DNA of 64,000 nucleotides from Streptomyces sp. 6-11-2 (GTDB taxonomy: Bacteria; Actinomycetota; Actinomycetes; Streptomycetales; Streptomycetaceae): positions 5,828,001 to 5,892,000 of the forward strand of contig NZ_BJOR01000001.1 in the NCBI RefSeq assembly GCF_006540305.1, in the 5' to 3' direction. Position numbers and translations under genes: made by a program. The notes under the pieces are model-generated. The model was given only the letters and a program-made list of their open reading frames with translations, was not told where the DNA came from and ran no database searches. This document shows positions 18,387 to 28,399 of this stretch, one piece after another (positions within the stretch are counted from its first letter, which is position 1; the number at the start of each line of letters is the position of its first letter).

Positions 18387-18974
18387 TCAGACCGTGGACG
18401 GCGGCAGCGGCAACGGCAGTCCGGGCAGTCCGTCCAGGCTGGTGGCCACGTGCTCCTTCCTGGTGAAGTAGTCGCTCAGCGAGGCGTCGTCCTCGCGCGC
18501 GAAGCGCCTGCCGTGCAGATCGCGGTCCGCCTCGTACGCCATGAAGGGGACCGCGTATCCGCAGGTGTCCCGCACCAGTTCGGCGTGTACGACGATGATC
18601 GCGCGAAGCCCGTGGGCGGCCGGATCGATGTCGGGGAAACGGGCGAGGAGTTCACCGAAGCGAGGGTCGTCGCGGAAGACGGGCTCGCCCCGGCCGTGGA
18701 CGCGCACGATGCTGGGCGGGCCCTGGAAGGCGCACCACATCAGGGTGATCCGGCCGTTCTCACGCAGGTGGGCGATGGTCTCCGCGTTGGACCCGGCGAA
18801 GTCCAGGTAGGCCACGGTGTGCTCGTCGAGCACCGCGAAGGAGCCCTTGAGGCCCTTGGGGGAGAGGTTGACCGTGCCGTCGCCGGAGAGCGGGGCGGTC
18901 GCGGTGAAGAAGAGGGGCTGCCGCTCGATGAACGTGCGCAGCCTGCCGTCTATGCGCTCATACGTCTTTCCCAT
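18387..18974 (-). CDS. pyridoxamine 5'-phosphate oxidase-family protein
   Basis: 195 residues of the split-barrel flavin-binding PPOX family (pfam Putative_PNPOx type). Recognisable are [60 protein letters not shown] and the C-terminal [11 protein letters not shown]. Members bind FMN or F420; activity of this branch is unknown. The ATG at 18974 has no SD, but a GATAAT-like -10 ends about 11 bases upstream on the minus strand, so a leaderless or nearly leaderless mRNA is likely. It stands downstream-oriented toward the L,D-transpeptidase gene with 3 bp between, suggesting cotranscription. Confidence 0.88.
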   Translation of the reverse strand: MGKTYERIDGRLRTFIERQPLFFTATAPLSGDGTVNLSPKGLKGSFAVLDEHTVAYLDFAGSNAETIAHLRENGRITLMWCAFQGPPSIVRVHGRGEPVFRDDPRFGELLARFPDIDPAAHGLRAIIVVHAELVRDTCGYAVPFMAYEADRDLHGRRFAREDDASLSDYFTRKEHVATSLDGLPGLPLPLPPSTV

Positions 18975-19326
18975 GTCCAACGATTATCCGGGAAAGTTCT
19001 TTCGCCTGTCTAAGGAATTGCGGCCTCCTCAGGGCCCACCGTGGCCGCCCCGGCCGGCGCTTCCTCGGGGCGGCCACGGCTGCCTGTCACCTCACGGGGT
19101 GAGGTGCAGGCGGCCGGGGGCAGGCGCCCGGGGTCCGGCGGCCGGGGCGCCCGTGTTCGCCGGGAGATACGCGGAAGCGGTTGCGCTCGTTCAGGGAGTG
19201 ACGGGCGAGTTCCGAAAGCACCTTGCGAATCCCCTGGTGCCGCGACGCGCCCCGGATGAGATTGACGAACCATGCAGAGTTCTGCATACTCATGCATATC
19301 AGCGAATGCAGTGTGAGGAGAATCCC
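18975..19326. other. 352-bp intergenic region with hairpin and argG control signals
   Basis: Between the divergent PPOX-family gene and argG. A strong imperfect hairpin at 19082-19111 (stem CCTGTCACCTCAC with GTGAGGTGCAGG, loop GGG) lies upstream of the argG promoter; it may end antisense or upstream transcription. The right side holds the argG promoter and ARG boxes described separately. Reading frames across the region have no family features and are not called. Confidence 0.6.
19262..19311 (+). promoter_or_regulatory. argG promoter with ARG boxes
   Basis: TTGACG (19262-19267), 17-bp spacer and CATACT (19285-19290) form a convincing vegetative promoter 37 bp before the argG GTG. A near-perfect palindrome ATGCAGA-GT-TCTGCAT (19272-19287) covers the spacer and -10, followed by a second TGCAT...ATGCA site (19291-19311). 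Together they form a tandem ARG box, so ArgR should repress argG directly. These are the strongest ARG boxes in the window. Confidence 0.85.
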
Positions 19327-20520
19327 GTGACCGAGCGCGTCGTACTCGCCTACTCGGGCGGTCTGGACACCTCCGTCGCCATCGGCTGGATCGCCGAGGA
19401 GACGGGCGCCGAGGTCATCGCCGTTGCGGTCGACGTCGGCCAGGGCGGCGAGGACCTGGACGTCATCCGCAAGCGCGCGCTCGCCTGCGGTGCCGTCGAG
19501 GCAGAGGTCGCCGACGCCAAGGACGAGTTCGCCGACGAGTACTGCCTCCCGGCGATCAAGGCCAACGCCCTCTACATGGACCGCTACCCGTTGGTCTCCG
19601 CGCTGTCGCGGCCGACGATCGTCAAGCACCTGGTCGCCGCCGCCCAGAAGCACGGCGCCGGCATCGTCGCCCACGGCTGCACCGGCAAGGGCAACGACCA
19701 GGTCCGCTTCGAGGCCGGCATCGTCGCCCTGGCCCCCGACCTGAAGTGCATCGCCCCGGTCCGCGACTACGCGATGACCCGGGACAAGGCCATCGCGTTC
19801 TGCGAGGAGAAGAACCTCCCGATCGCGACCACCAAGAAGTCCCCGTACTCCATCGACCAGAACGTCTTCGGCCGCGCCGTGGAGACCGGCTTCCTCGAGG
19901 ACATCTGGAACGCGCCGATCGAGGACATCTACGAGTACACCCAGAACCCGGCCGTCGCCCGTGAGGCCGACGAGGTGATCATCACCTTCAAGGAGGGCGT
20001 CCCGGTCGCCATCGACGGCAAGCCCGTCTCCGTCCTCCAGGCCATCCAGCAGCTCAACGAGCGCGCCGGCGCCCAGGGCATCGGCCGGATCGACATGGTC
20101 GAGGACCGCCTCGTCGGCATCAAGTCCCGCGAGGTGTACGAGGCTCCCGGCGCGATCGCCCTGATCACCGCCCACCAGGAGCTGGAGAACGTCACGGTCG
20201 AGCGTGAACTCGCCCGCTACAAGCGGCAGGTCGAGCAGCGCTGGGGCGAACTGGTCTACGACGGCCAGTGGTTCTCCCCGCTCAAGCGCGCCCTGGACGG
20301 CTTCATCAACGAGGCCAACCAGCACGTCTCCGGCGACGTCCGCATGACCCTGCACGGCGGCCGCGCGGTCGTCACGGGCCGGCGCTCCCAGGAGTCGCTG
20401 TACGACTTCAACCTCGCCACCTACGACACCGGCGACACCTTCGACCAGTCCGCCGCCAAGGGCTTCATCGACATCTACAGCCTGTCGTCGCAGATCGCCG
20501 CACGGCGCGACCTGGCCTAG
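19327..20520 (+). CDS. argG: argininosuccinate synthase
   Basis: ArgG, 397 residues, joins citrulline and aspartate using ATP. The P-loop-like AYSGGLDTS motif is at residues 8-16, with [14 protein letters not shown] and [12 protein letters not shown] further on, all canonical. GTG at 19327 follows GAGGAGAA at good spacing; a very long upstream in-frame extension has no homology and crosses the ARG boxes, so it is rejected. The TAG stop is shared with the left end of a palindromic element. From memory, argG is remote from argH in S. coelicolor, so this adjacent arrangement may mark a different lineage. Confidence 0.98.
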   Translation: MTERVVLAYSGGLDTSVAIGWIAEETGAEVIAVAVDVGQGGEDLDVIRKRALACGAVEAEVADAKDEFADEYCLPAIKANALYMDRYPLVSALSRPTIVKHLVAAAQKHGAGIVAHGCTGKGNDQVRFEAGIVALAPDLKCIAPVRDYAMTRDKAIAFCEEKNLPIATTKKSPYSIDQNVFGRAVETGFLEDIWNAPIEDIYEYTQNPAVAREADEVIITFKEGVPVAIDGKPVSVLQAIQQLNERAGAQGIGRIDMVEDRLVGIKSREVYEAPGAIALITAHQELENVTVERELARYKRQVEQRWGELVYDGQWFSPLKRALDGFINEANQHVSGDVRMTLHGGRAVVTGRRSQESLYDFNLATYDTGDTFDQSAAKGFIDIYSLSSQIAARRDLA

Positions 20521-20568
20521 GGGGCTTTCGTCCGGATCATGCAGGGCTCGATCCAGACGAAAGACCCT
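20519..20568. repeat. palindromic repeat element, copy 2 (50 bp), likely argG terminator
   Basis: Short version of the same family: left arm AGGGGGCTTTCGTCCGGATC, right arm GATCCAGACGAAAGACCCT, forming a stem of about 18-19 bp with a few mismatches around a 10-14 nt loop. It begins inside the argG TAG stop codon. As a hairpin right after the stop it can serve as argG's terminator. Confidence 0.75.
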
Positions 20569-20631
20569 GGGCCCCGACCCGGCGCGGACCTCGCGTCACG
20601 GCGCCGGGTCGCCTCGCACGCACTAGCCTGA

Positions 20632-22125
<1,494 letters not shown>

Positions 22126-22197
22126 TTCGCCGGCCTTCGGGGCCTCGCGGGTTACGTTGGTCCACAGCCGTAAGGAAGCGACCGAACGGAGCCCGCG

Positions 22198-23169
22198 ATG
22201 CCCTTCGCCCGACTGGCCTCGGCCACGACCCCCACGTGCCACATCGGACTGGGACTCGCCGCCGTCGGGCGTCCGGGTTACATCAACCTCGGCCGTGAGA
22301 GGGACCTCCCGGCCGACCGCACCGTGGACGCCCTGCGCGAGCGCACCCACGAACTCCTGGACGCCGCCTACGCCCAGGGCGTCCGCTACGTGGACGCCGC
22401 CCGCTCCTACGGCCGCGCCGAGGAGTTCCTCGCCGGCTGGCTCAGGGCCCGCCCCGACGCCGACGACGTCGTCGTCGGGAGCAAGTGGGGCTACACCTAC
22501 ACCGCGAACTGGACCACCGACGCCGACCGGCACGAGGTCAAGGACCACAGCCTCGCCACCTACGAGCGGCAGCGCGCCGAGACCGCCGGACTGCTCGGCG
22601 ACCGGCTCGACCTGTACCAGATCCACTCGCTGACCCCGGACAGCCCGGCGCTCACCGACAAGGAACTGCACGCCAGGCTCGCCGAGGCCGCCGCGGACGG
22701 CCTCACGATCGGCTTCTCCACCAGCGGACCCGCCCAGGCCGACACCGTCCGGGCCGCGCTCGGCGTGACGGTCGGCGGCGCCCCCCTCTTCCGTACCGTC
22801 CAGTCGACGTACAACGCCCTGGAGACCTCCGCCGGTCCCGCCCTCGCCGAGGCGCACGACGCCGGACTGACGGTGATCGTCAAGGAGGGCATGGCCAACG
22901 GCCGGCTCGCCGAGCCGTACGCCCCCGAGGCGCTCAAGGCGGTCGCCCGGGAGACGGGCCTGGGCTGCGACGCGGTCGCCCTCGCCCTGATCCTGCGCAG
23001 CCCCTGGGCCGGTGTGGTCCTCTCCGGCGCCGCCACCCCCGGCCAGCTCGCCTCCAACCTGCACGCCCCCGCCGTCGACCTCGACGAGGACCAGCTCACC
23101 CGCCTCGACGCGCTGGCCGAGGAGCCGCGGGCCTACTGGGAGCGGCGCGGGCAGCTGCCCTGGCACTGA
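22198..23169 (+). CDS. aldo/keto reductase family protein
   Basis: 323 residues of the aldo/keto reductase (TIM-barrel, NADPH) superfamily. Candidate catalytic residues are Asp and Tyr in YVDAARSYGRAE and Lys in VVGSKWGY; LDLYQIHSLTPDS carries the usual QIH, and the C-terminal region has VVLSGAATPGQLASNL, typical of the cofactor-binding end. Substrate unknown. Monocistronic in appearance, with argH 72 bp upstream in the same orientation and the TetR gene downstream. Confidence 0.9.
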   Translation: MPFARLASATTPTCHIGLGLAAVGRPGYINLGRERDLPADRTVDALRERTHELLDAAYAQGVRYVDAARSYGRAEEFLAGWLRARPDADDVVVGSKWGYTYTANWTTDADRHEVKDHSLATYERQRAETAGLLGDRLDLYQIHSLTPDSPALTDKELHARLAEAAADGLTIGFSTSGPAQADTVRAALGVTVGGAPLFRTVQSTYNALETSAGPALAEAHDAGLTVIVKEGMANGRLAEPYAPEALKAVARETGLGCDAVALALILRSPWAGVVLSGAATPGQLASNLHAPAVDLDEDQLTRLDALAEEPRAYWERRGQLPWH

Positions 23170-23201
23170 GCGCCCACGGCACCCTCCTCCAGCACGAGCC
23201 G

Positions 23202-23260
23202 TGAGACACACATGCCTAATATGAGACAGCGTTGTCTCATCTGGAGTATCGTTGTCTCAT
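23202..23260. promoter_or_regulatory. TetR operator array before the pqrAB-like pair
   Basis: A perfect inverted repeat ATGAGACA-GCGT-TGTCTCAT lies at 23221-23240, with an extra half-site GTGAGACA at 23202-23209 and another TGTCTCAT at 23253-23260 that overlaps the TetR gene's ATG. This spacing of half-sites across the promoter and start codon suits autorepression by the adjacent TetR protein. A TATCGT 8 bases before the ATG may be the -10 of a leaderless mRNA. Confidence 0.85.
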
Positions 23261-23825
23261 GGCTGTCGATCGTGACCACGTGCTGCGCAGCGCAGCCACC
23301 CTGCTCACCCACAAGTCCACCGCCACCATGGACGAGGTCGCCAAGGCGGCCGGGATCAGCCGGGCCACGCTGCACCGCCATTTCGCCGGACGCGACTCGC
23401 TCGTCAGGGCGCTGGAGGCGCTCGGCATCGCCGAGTGCGAGGCCGCCCTCGACGCGGCCCGTCTGGGGGAGGGGCCGGCGGGCGACGCCGTACGGCGCCT
23501 GGTCCGCGAGATCGAACCGGCGGCCGGGCTGCTCTCCTTCCTCTACACGGAGAACCAGCTGTTCGAGGGCGAGGAGCAGAACGAGGGCTGGGCGCGGCTC
23601 GACGAGCGCATCTCCGAGGTCTTCCGGCGCGGCCAGCTCAGCGGCGAGATCCGTATCGACCTCACCCCCGCCTGGCTCACCGAGGCCCTCTTCGGCCTCA
23701 TCGCCTCCGGCGCCTACGTCGTACTGAGCGGCAAGGTCGCCCCCAAGGACTTCCACCACATGATCGCCGAGCTGCTGCTCGGCGGTGCACTGCGCACGGA
23801 CACTTCACGGAACGAGGAATCATGA
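23259..23825 (+). CDS. pqrA: TetR-family repressor of the adjacent efflux gene (PqrA-like)
   Basis: 188 residues, N-terminal TetR helix-turn-helix (about 10-55, MDEVAKAAGISRATLHRHFAGRDSLV) and an alpha-helical ligand domain. It overlaps the MFS exporter gene as ATGA, and its own start codon is embedded in a half-site of the palindromic operator, so it almost certainly represses this operon. Position and partner match what I recall of pqrAB of S. coelicolor, the paraquat-resistance operon; the symbol rests on that recall and synteny. An in-frame start at 23232 would lie inside the operator and is less likely. Confidence 0.88.
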   Translation: MAVDRDHVLRSAATLLTHKSTATMDEVAKAAGISRATLHRHFAGRDSLVRALEALGIAECEAALDAARLGEGPAGDAVRRLVREIEPAAGLLSFLYTENQLFEGEEQNEGWARLDERISEVFRRGQLSGEIRIDLTPAWLTEALFGLIASGAYVVLSGKVAPKDFHHMIAELLLGGALRTDTSRNEES

Positions 23826-25333
23826 CCAGCACCCTGCAGCCGGCTCGTGCGGCGGAGGTGGAGCAGCGTCCGGGCCGCTGGCTCGCGCTCTCCGTCCTCG
23901 TGCTCGCCGTGCTGCTGGTGGCCGTCGACGCGACCGTCCTCGGTCTCGCGACCCCCTTCATCAGTGAGGACCTCAGGCCTTCGGGCACCCAGCTGCTGTG
24001 GATCGGCGACGTCTACTCCTTCGTCATCGCCGGTCTGCTCGTCTCGATGGGCAGCCTCGGCGACCGCATCGGCCGCAAGCGCATCCTGCTCGGCGGAGCC
24101 ACCGCGTTCGGCGCGGTCTCCGTGCTCAACGCCTACGCCGCCACGCCGGACATGATGATCCTGGCGCGGGCGCTGCTCGGTGTCGCGGGCGCCACCCTGA
24201 TGCCCGCCACGCTCGCCCTGATCCGCAACCTCTTCCACGACCCGCGCGAGCGCAGCCTCGCCGTCGGCATCTGGGGCGCCACCGCCTCCGGCGGCACGGC
24301 CGTCGGCCCGATCGTGGGCGGCCTGCTGCTCGAGCACTTCTGGTGGGGCTCGGTCTTCCTGATCAACCTGCCCGTGATGGCGGTCCTCGTCCTGGTCGGC
24401 ATCAAGACCCTGCCCGAGTCCCGCAACCCCGACCCGGGCCCGTGGGACCTGGCGAGCGTCGTGCTGTCGCTGGTCGGCGTGATCGGCGTCGTCTACGCGG
24501 TCAAGGAGGCCGCGGCGCGAGGGTTCACCTGGCCGGTCCTGGCCACGGGTCTGCTGGGCGCGGCCGCGCTGTACGGATTCGTCCGCCGCCAGCTCACGCT
24601 GCCGAAGCCGCTGCTGGACATGCGGCTCTTCCGCAGCCGGGGGTTCTCCGGCGCCGTCCTCGCCGATCTGCTGACCGTGCTCGGCATGTCCGGTCTGGTG
24701 TTCTTCCTGTCCCAGTACCTGCAACTCGTGCAGGGCAGGCGGCCGTTCGAGGCAGGCCTGTTCGAACTGCCCGCCGCCGTGGGCGCGGTGGCGGCCGGAC
24801 TGCTCGCCGGGCGGGCGGCAAGGCGCTTCTCGGTGCGGACCGTGGTCTCCGGCTCACTGGCTGCCATCGGTCTGGGGCTGGCCGCGCTGACGACGCTCAG
24901 CGGGACCACCGGCTACCCGCTGCTGGGCACGTCCCTGCTGGTGGTCGGTGTCGGTGCCGGCTTCTCCTTCACGGTGACCGCCGACGTGATCCTGTCCAGC
25001 GTGCCCAAGGAGCAGGCGGGCGCCGCCTCGGCGGTCTCCGAGACGGCGTACGAACTGGGCGCGGCCCTCGGCATCGCCCTGCTGGGCTCCATCGTGACCG
25101 GCGTCTACCGGGGCTTCACCGGTCCGGAGGGCACACCGTCCGCCGCCCGCGAGTCGCTGGGCGGCGCGGTCGAGGTGGCGGCGGGCCTGCCGGCGCGGAC
25201 CTCCGAGGCCCTGCTGCACGCGGCCAGGGAGTCCTTCGTCCACGGCCTGCACCTGGCGTCGGGAGCGGGAGCGGCGGTACTGCTGGCAACGGCACTGGCG
25301 GCGTGGTTCCTGCTGAAGGGCCAGAAGCTCTGA
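23822..25333 (+). CDS. pqrB: MFS drug exporter, DHA2 type (PqrB-like)
   Basis: 503 residues with about 14 transmembrane helices, as in the DHA2 group of multidrug/proton antiporters. Motif A-like GSLGDRIGRKRILLGGA lies between helices 2 and 3; the acidic Asp in VLLVAVDATVLGLATPFI in helix 1 is a DHA2 hallmark. Translation is coupled to the TetR gene (ATGA at 23822). Paraquat and other cationic compounds are plausible substrates if it is PqrB; sequence alone shows only a multidrug-type exporter. Confidence 0.92.
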   Translation: MTSTLQPARAAEVEQRPGRWLALSVLVLAVLLVAVDATVLGLATPFISEDLRPSGTQLLWIGDVYSFVIAGLLVSMGSLGDRIGRKRILLGGATAFGAVSVLNAYAATPDMMILARALLGVAGATLMPATLALIRNLFHDPRERSLAVGIWGATASGGTAVGPIVGGLLLEHFWWGSVFLINLPVMAVLVLVGIKTLPESRNPDPGPWDLASVVLSLVGVIGVVYAVKEAAARGFTWPVLATGLLGAAALYGFVRRQLTLPKPLLDMRLFRSRGFSGAVLADLLTVLGMSGLVFFLSQYLQLVQGRRPFEAGLFELPAAVGAVAAGLLAGRAARRFSVRTVVSGSLAAIGLGLAALTTLSGTTGYPLLGTSLLVVGVGAGFSFTVTADVILSSVPKEQAGAASAVSETAYELGAALGIALLGSIVTGVYRGFTGPEGTPSAARESLGGAVEVAAGLPARTSEALLHAARESFVHGLHLASGAGAAVLLATALAAWFLLKGQKL

Positions 25334-25635
25334 ACCCCGGGCGGGCGGCGCGGCGGAGCGACGGCGGTCGACCTTCGCCGCCGTCGTCGCGGCCCCGTCC
25401 GCCGGAGCCCGGCGCGCCGGCCGGCGCGCGGAACACCGCTCCCGGCGCGCGGAACACCGCTCCCGGCGGGCGGAACACCGCCGACGAGGCGGGCGGCGCT
25501 GGTACGACGGCGGCGCGGGCGGTGCCGGTACGACAGGGACGCGGGCGGTGCCGGGACAAGCCTGCACGGCGCGATGGCGACCGGCCACGGTGGACCCGCG
25601 GCCGTCGGTGCCCCGCCGGACCGCCCGAGACCTGG
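25334..25635. other. 302-bp intergenic region with short tandem repeats
   Basis: Extremely GC-rich gap between the MFS gene and the convergent acyltransferase gene. It holds three tandem 21-bp units (GCGCGCGGAACACCGCTCCCG and variants, about 25424-25485) followed by degenerate GGGCGGTGCCGGTACGACAG-like units. No reading frame there resembles a protein. It may be a degenerate terminator region or repeat expansion. Confidence 0.5.
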
Positions 25636-26307
25636 CTAGGCCGCCTTCGCCTTGGTCGCGTACATGTCGACGTACTCCTGCCCGGACAGCCGCATGACCT
25701 CCGCCATCACCGAGTCGGTCACGGCTCGCAGGACGTACCGGTCCCGGTCCATGCCCTCGTACCGGGAGAACTCCATCGGTTCGCCGAAGCGGACGGTGAC
25801 GCGGCCGGGCCGGGGCAGACCCGAGCCACCCGGCTGGAGCTTGTCGGTGCCGATCATGGCGAACGGGACCACGGGCGCCCCGGTCATCAGGGTGAGCCGG
25901 GCGATGCCGGTGCGGCCGCGGTAGAGGCGGCCGTCGGGGGAGCGGGTGCCCTCCGGGTAGATGCCGAACATCCTGCCTTCCTCCAGCACCCGGCGGCCGG
26001 TCATCAGCGCGGCCACACCGCCCCGGCCGCCGTCACGGTCGACCGGGATCATGCCGACGCCGGTGAAGAACCAGGCCATCAGCCGGCCCTTGAAGCCCTT
26101 CCCGGTGACGTACTCGTCCTTGCCGATGAAGAAGACCTGGCGGTCGCAGACCAGCGGCAGGATCATCGAGTCGATGAAGGTCAGGTGGTTGCCGGCCAGG
26201 ATCACCGGGCCGTCGCCCGGAATCCGCTCCGCGCCCTCCACCTGTGGGCGGAACATCAGGCGCATGATCGGGCCGAGCACTGCCTTGATGAGCGCGAAGC
26301 GGGACAA
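25636..26307 (-). CDS. plsC: 1-acyl-sn-glycerol-3-phosphate acyltransferase (PlsC family)
   Basis: 223 residues of the PlsC/LPLAT family, which makes phosphatidic acid from lysophosphatidic acid at the membrane. The catalytic NHxxxxD box is GNHLTFIDS near residue 40; the FxPEGTRS-type box is GIYPEGTRS near residue 115; VPVDRDGG-type and PVVPFAMIG segments follow in order. N-terminus has a hydrophobic, amphipathic segment for membrane association. Streptomyces genomes carry several such genes, so whether this one is the main PlsC is uncertain. Confidence 0.9.
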   Translation of the reverse strand: MSRFALIKAVLGPIMRLMFRPQVEGAERIPGDGPVILAGNHLTFIDSMILPLVCDRQVFFIGKDEYVTGKGFKGRLMAWFFTGVGMIPVDRDGGRGGVAALMTGRRVLEEGRMFGIYPEGTRSPDGRLYRGRTGIARLTLMTGAPVVPFAMIGTDKLQPGGSGLPRPGRVTVRFGEPMEFSRYEGMDRDRYVLRAVTDSVMAEVMRLSGQEYVDMYATKAKAA

Positions 26308-26933
26308 CGGGCCCTCCGGTGTCTGGAGATGTCGAGGGATTGTTCATGAGTCTGTGCAGGTGAGGACGATACTCGCGGCCCGGGGCCGAATGCACATCGG
26401 GCTCACCGCCTCTTACACACTGTTGACATACGTTTACCTGCGACGGAGGTACGTTTCGCGCCGTTGACCCGAACGGAACGATGTGATGGAGGTCGCTCGC
26501 CGTCCGGGGGCGGAGAACGGGATGTCCGTCGTGGTCGCCTTCGTCGTGCCGCTCGTGGTGCCGGGCGCGGCCGTGGCGGTTCCGGTCCGCGGGGACCGGC
26601 GGCGGTCCGCGGGCCGTGACACACCGCGGCCCGAGGCGGCGGCACCCGGACCGCGTGACGCGCGCGGCGGCGCCCGTGCCGTACGCCACTTCGCCCCGTT
26701 CGGCGGATCGGCCGTACCAGGGGCCGCGACGACCGCCACTGAGTGCGTCTTCCCGGGCCGGCCCGGGTCATGCCGACGGACCGTCACCCGTTCGGCGGGC
26801 GGCGCCCCTTGTGTCCCGTACGGCCTCCGACGACACCCGGCGTCACGCCGGTGTTCGCCGCGCGGTCTCCCGTCCGTCATCGGTGCCCACCTACGATCGG
26901 CGCGCACGGACGACACGAGACCAGGAGGCGGTC
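26308..26933. other. 626-bp region without a supported gene
   Basis: Lies between the divergent acyltransferase and glycerophosphodiesterase genes. It contains a promoter-like TTGACA (26423-26428) and a near repeat TACGTTTACCTGCG / GGTACGTTTCGC around 26428-26460, then a very GC-rich stretch. Several frames are open on both strands but are Arg/Pro-rich without family features. A frame from 26483 begins with a short hydrophobic run (VVVAFVVPLVVPGAAVAVPV) but has no homology I know. It may be a long 5' leader or a decayed gene. Confidence 0.5.
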
Positions 26934-28124
26934 ATGGGTACGCGGGAGTCGGACGAGCAGGGACGCGGTACCGGACGCCGGGCCGTACTCGGGGCCGCGG
27001 TGCTGGGCGCGGGCGGCGCGGTCCTCGGACTGCCCGGCGCGGCCGGAGCCGTTCAGGGCGGAGCCGGCGGCAGGAAGGGCGGCGGGCTGAAGAGCCTGCC
27101 CGTGCCGACGATCGTCGGCCACCGGGGCGCCAGCGGCTACCGGCCCGAGCACACCTTCGGCTCCTACGACCTGGCACTCGACCTCGGCGCCCATGTCGTC
27201 GAGGCCGGTGACCTGGTGCCGACGAAGGACGGTCACCTCGTGTGCCGGCACGAGCCGGAGATCGGCGGCACCACGGACGTCGCCGACCACCCCGAGTTCG
27301 CCGCCCGCAGGACCACCAAGACCCTGGACGGGGTGCCCACCACCGGCTGGTTCACCGAGGACTTCACCCTCGCCGAGCTGAAGACGCTGCGCGCGATCGA
27401 ACGCATCCCGGCCAACCGTCCCCACAACACCCTCTACAACGGCCGCTGGGAGATCCCCACCTTCGAAGAGGTCCTGAAGTGGCAGGACGAGCAGACCCGC
27501 AAGCGCGGCCGGCAGGTGTGGATCTACCCCGAGACCAAGCACCCGACGTACTTCCGCAAGCTGGGCCTCGGCCTGGAGGAGCGGGTCGCCGCGCTGCTGC
27601 GCAAGTACGGCAAGGACAAGAAGGACTCCCCGGTGATCCTCCAGTCCTTCGAGCCGAGCAGCGTCCAGCGGCTGGACCGGCTGGTCGGCAATCCGCTCGT
27701 GGTGCTGCTGTCGGACGCCCGCAGCCGCCCCTGGGACTTCGTCGAGGCGCGCGATCCGCGCACGGTCGCCGACCTGATCTCGCCCAAGGGCCTGAAGGAG
27801 ATCGCCTCCTACGCGCAGGGCATCGGCCCGACCGTCGACCTGGTCATCCCCAAGGACGCCGACGGCAACCTCACCCGGCCGAGCACGCTGGTCCGGGACG
27901 CGCACGCCGCGGGTCTGATCCTGCACCCGTACACCGCCCGCAACGAGAACCCGTTCCTGCCGCCCGCGTTCCGCAAGGGCAACGCCGCCGACGCCTACGG
28001 TGACGTCTTCGCCGTGTTCCAGGCCTACTTCGCCACCGGCATCGACGGCATCTTCACCGACAACGCCGACACCGGACTGCTCGCCCGCGAGGACTTCCTG
28101 AGCGGCCGGCACGCCAACCGCTGA
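26934..28124 (+). CDS. glpQ: secreted glycerophosphodiester phosphodiesterase
   Basis: 396 residues with a Tat signal (GRRAVLGAAVLGAGGAVLG) and a GDPD TIM barrel. It opens with VGHRGASGYRPEHTFGSYDLAL; the first catalytic His is in HRGASG and the second in CRHEPEIGG, with TTDVADHPEFA typical of secreted GlpQ forms. It would release sn-glycerol-3-phosphate from phospholipid headgroups or teichoic-acid-like polymers. An oddity is the metal-ligand motif: most relatives have E-x-D-L-V, here it reads EAGDLV, one residue longer. AGGAGGCGGTC precedes the ATG. A long in-frame N-terminal extension is rejected because it lacks homology and hides the Tat signal. Confidence 0.93.
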   Translation: MGTRESDEQGRGTGRRAVLGAAVLGAGGAVLGLPGAAGAVQGGAGGRKGGGLKSLPVPTIVGHRGASGYRPEHTFGSYDLALDLGAHVVEAGDLVPTKDGHLVCRHEPEIGGTTDVADHPEFAARRTTKTLDGVPTTGWFTEDFTLAELKTLRAIERIPANRPHNTLYNGRWEIPTFEEVLKWQDEQTRKRGRQVWIYPETKHPTYFRKLGLGLEERVAALLRKYGKDKKDSPVILQSFEPSSVQRLDRLVGNPLVVLLSDARSRPWDFVEARDPRTVADLISPKGLKEIASYAQGIGPTVDLVIPKDADGNLTRPSTLVRDAHAAGLILHPYTARNENPFLPPAFRKGNAADAYGDVFAVFQAYFATGIDGIFTDNADTGLLAREDFLSGRHANR

Positions 28125-28129
28125 ATTTC

Positions 28130-28184
28130 GTCGCCCCGTTCGGGGCGACCCACGGCCGTCCCGGCAGCCCGCGCCGGGACGGCC
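28130..28184 (+). terminator. double-hairpin terminator after glpQ
   Basis: Two stems follow the stop: GTCGCCCC-GTTC-GGGGCGAC (28130-28149, perfect 8-bp stem) and GGCCGTCCCGGC...GCCGGGACGGCC (28154-28184, 12-bp stem). No U-tract, as is common in Streptomyces. Confidence 0.8.
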
Positions 28185-28399
28185 GCGTCGTGTCACGACG
28201 GGCACCGCGGTCGCCAGCGGACCCCACCCCCCACTGGAGGGCGGGTGAGTTGGGTATCTCACAAGACAGCACGGGCCCGGAACATGCCAGTTGTCCGGGA
28301 TGTCCGCGACGATTGCGCGCACCGGAGGTTGCGGCCCGCGAAGCACGGGGATAGGAGTGGGGGACGACCGGTGATCAAGTGAGCGGGAGGCGTGCGCAC

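Noticed and set aside
19010..19297. 95-codon minus-strand frame in front of argG
   Set aside because: It covers the argG promoter and ARG boxes and has no recognisable domain.
26483..27211. Plus-strand frame with a hydrophobic start upstream of the glycerophosphodiesterase
   Set aside because: After 30 codons it becomes Arg/Gly/Pro-rich and overlaps the Tat signal region of glpQ in another frame; no SD or homology.
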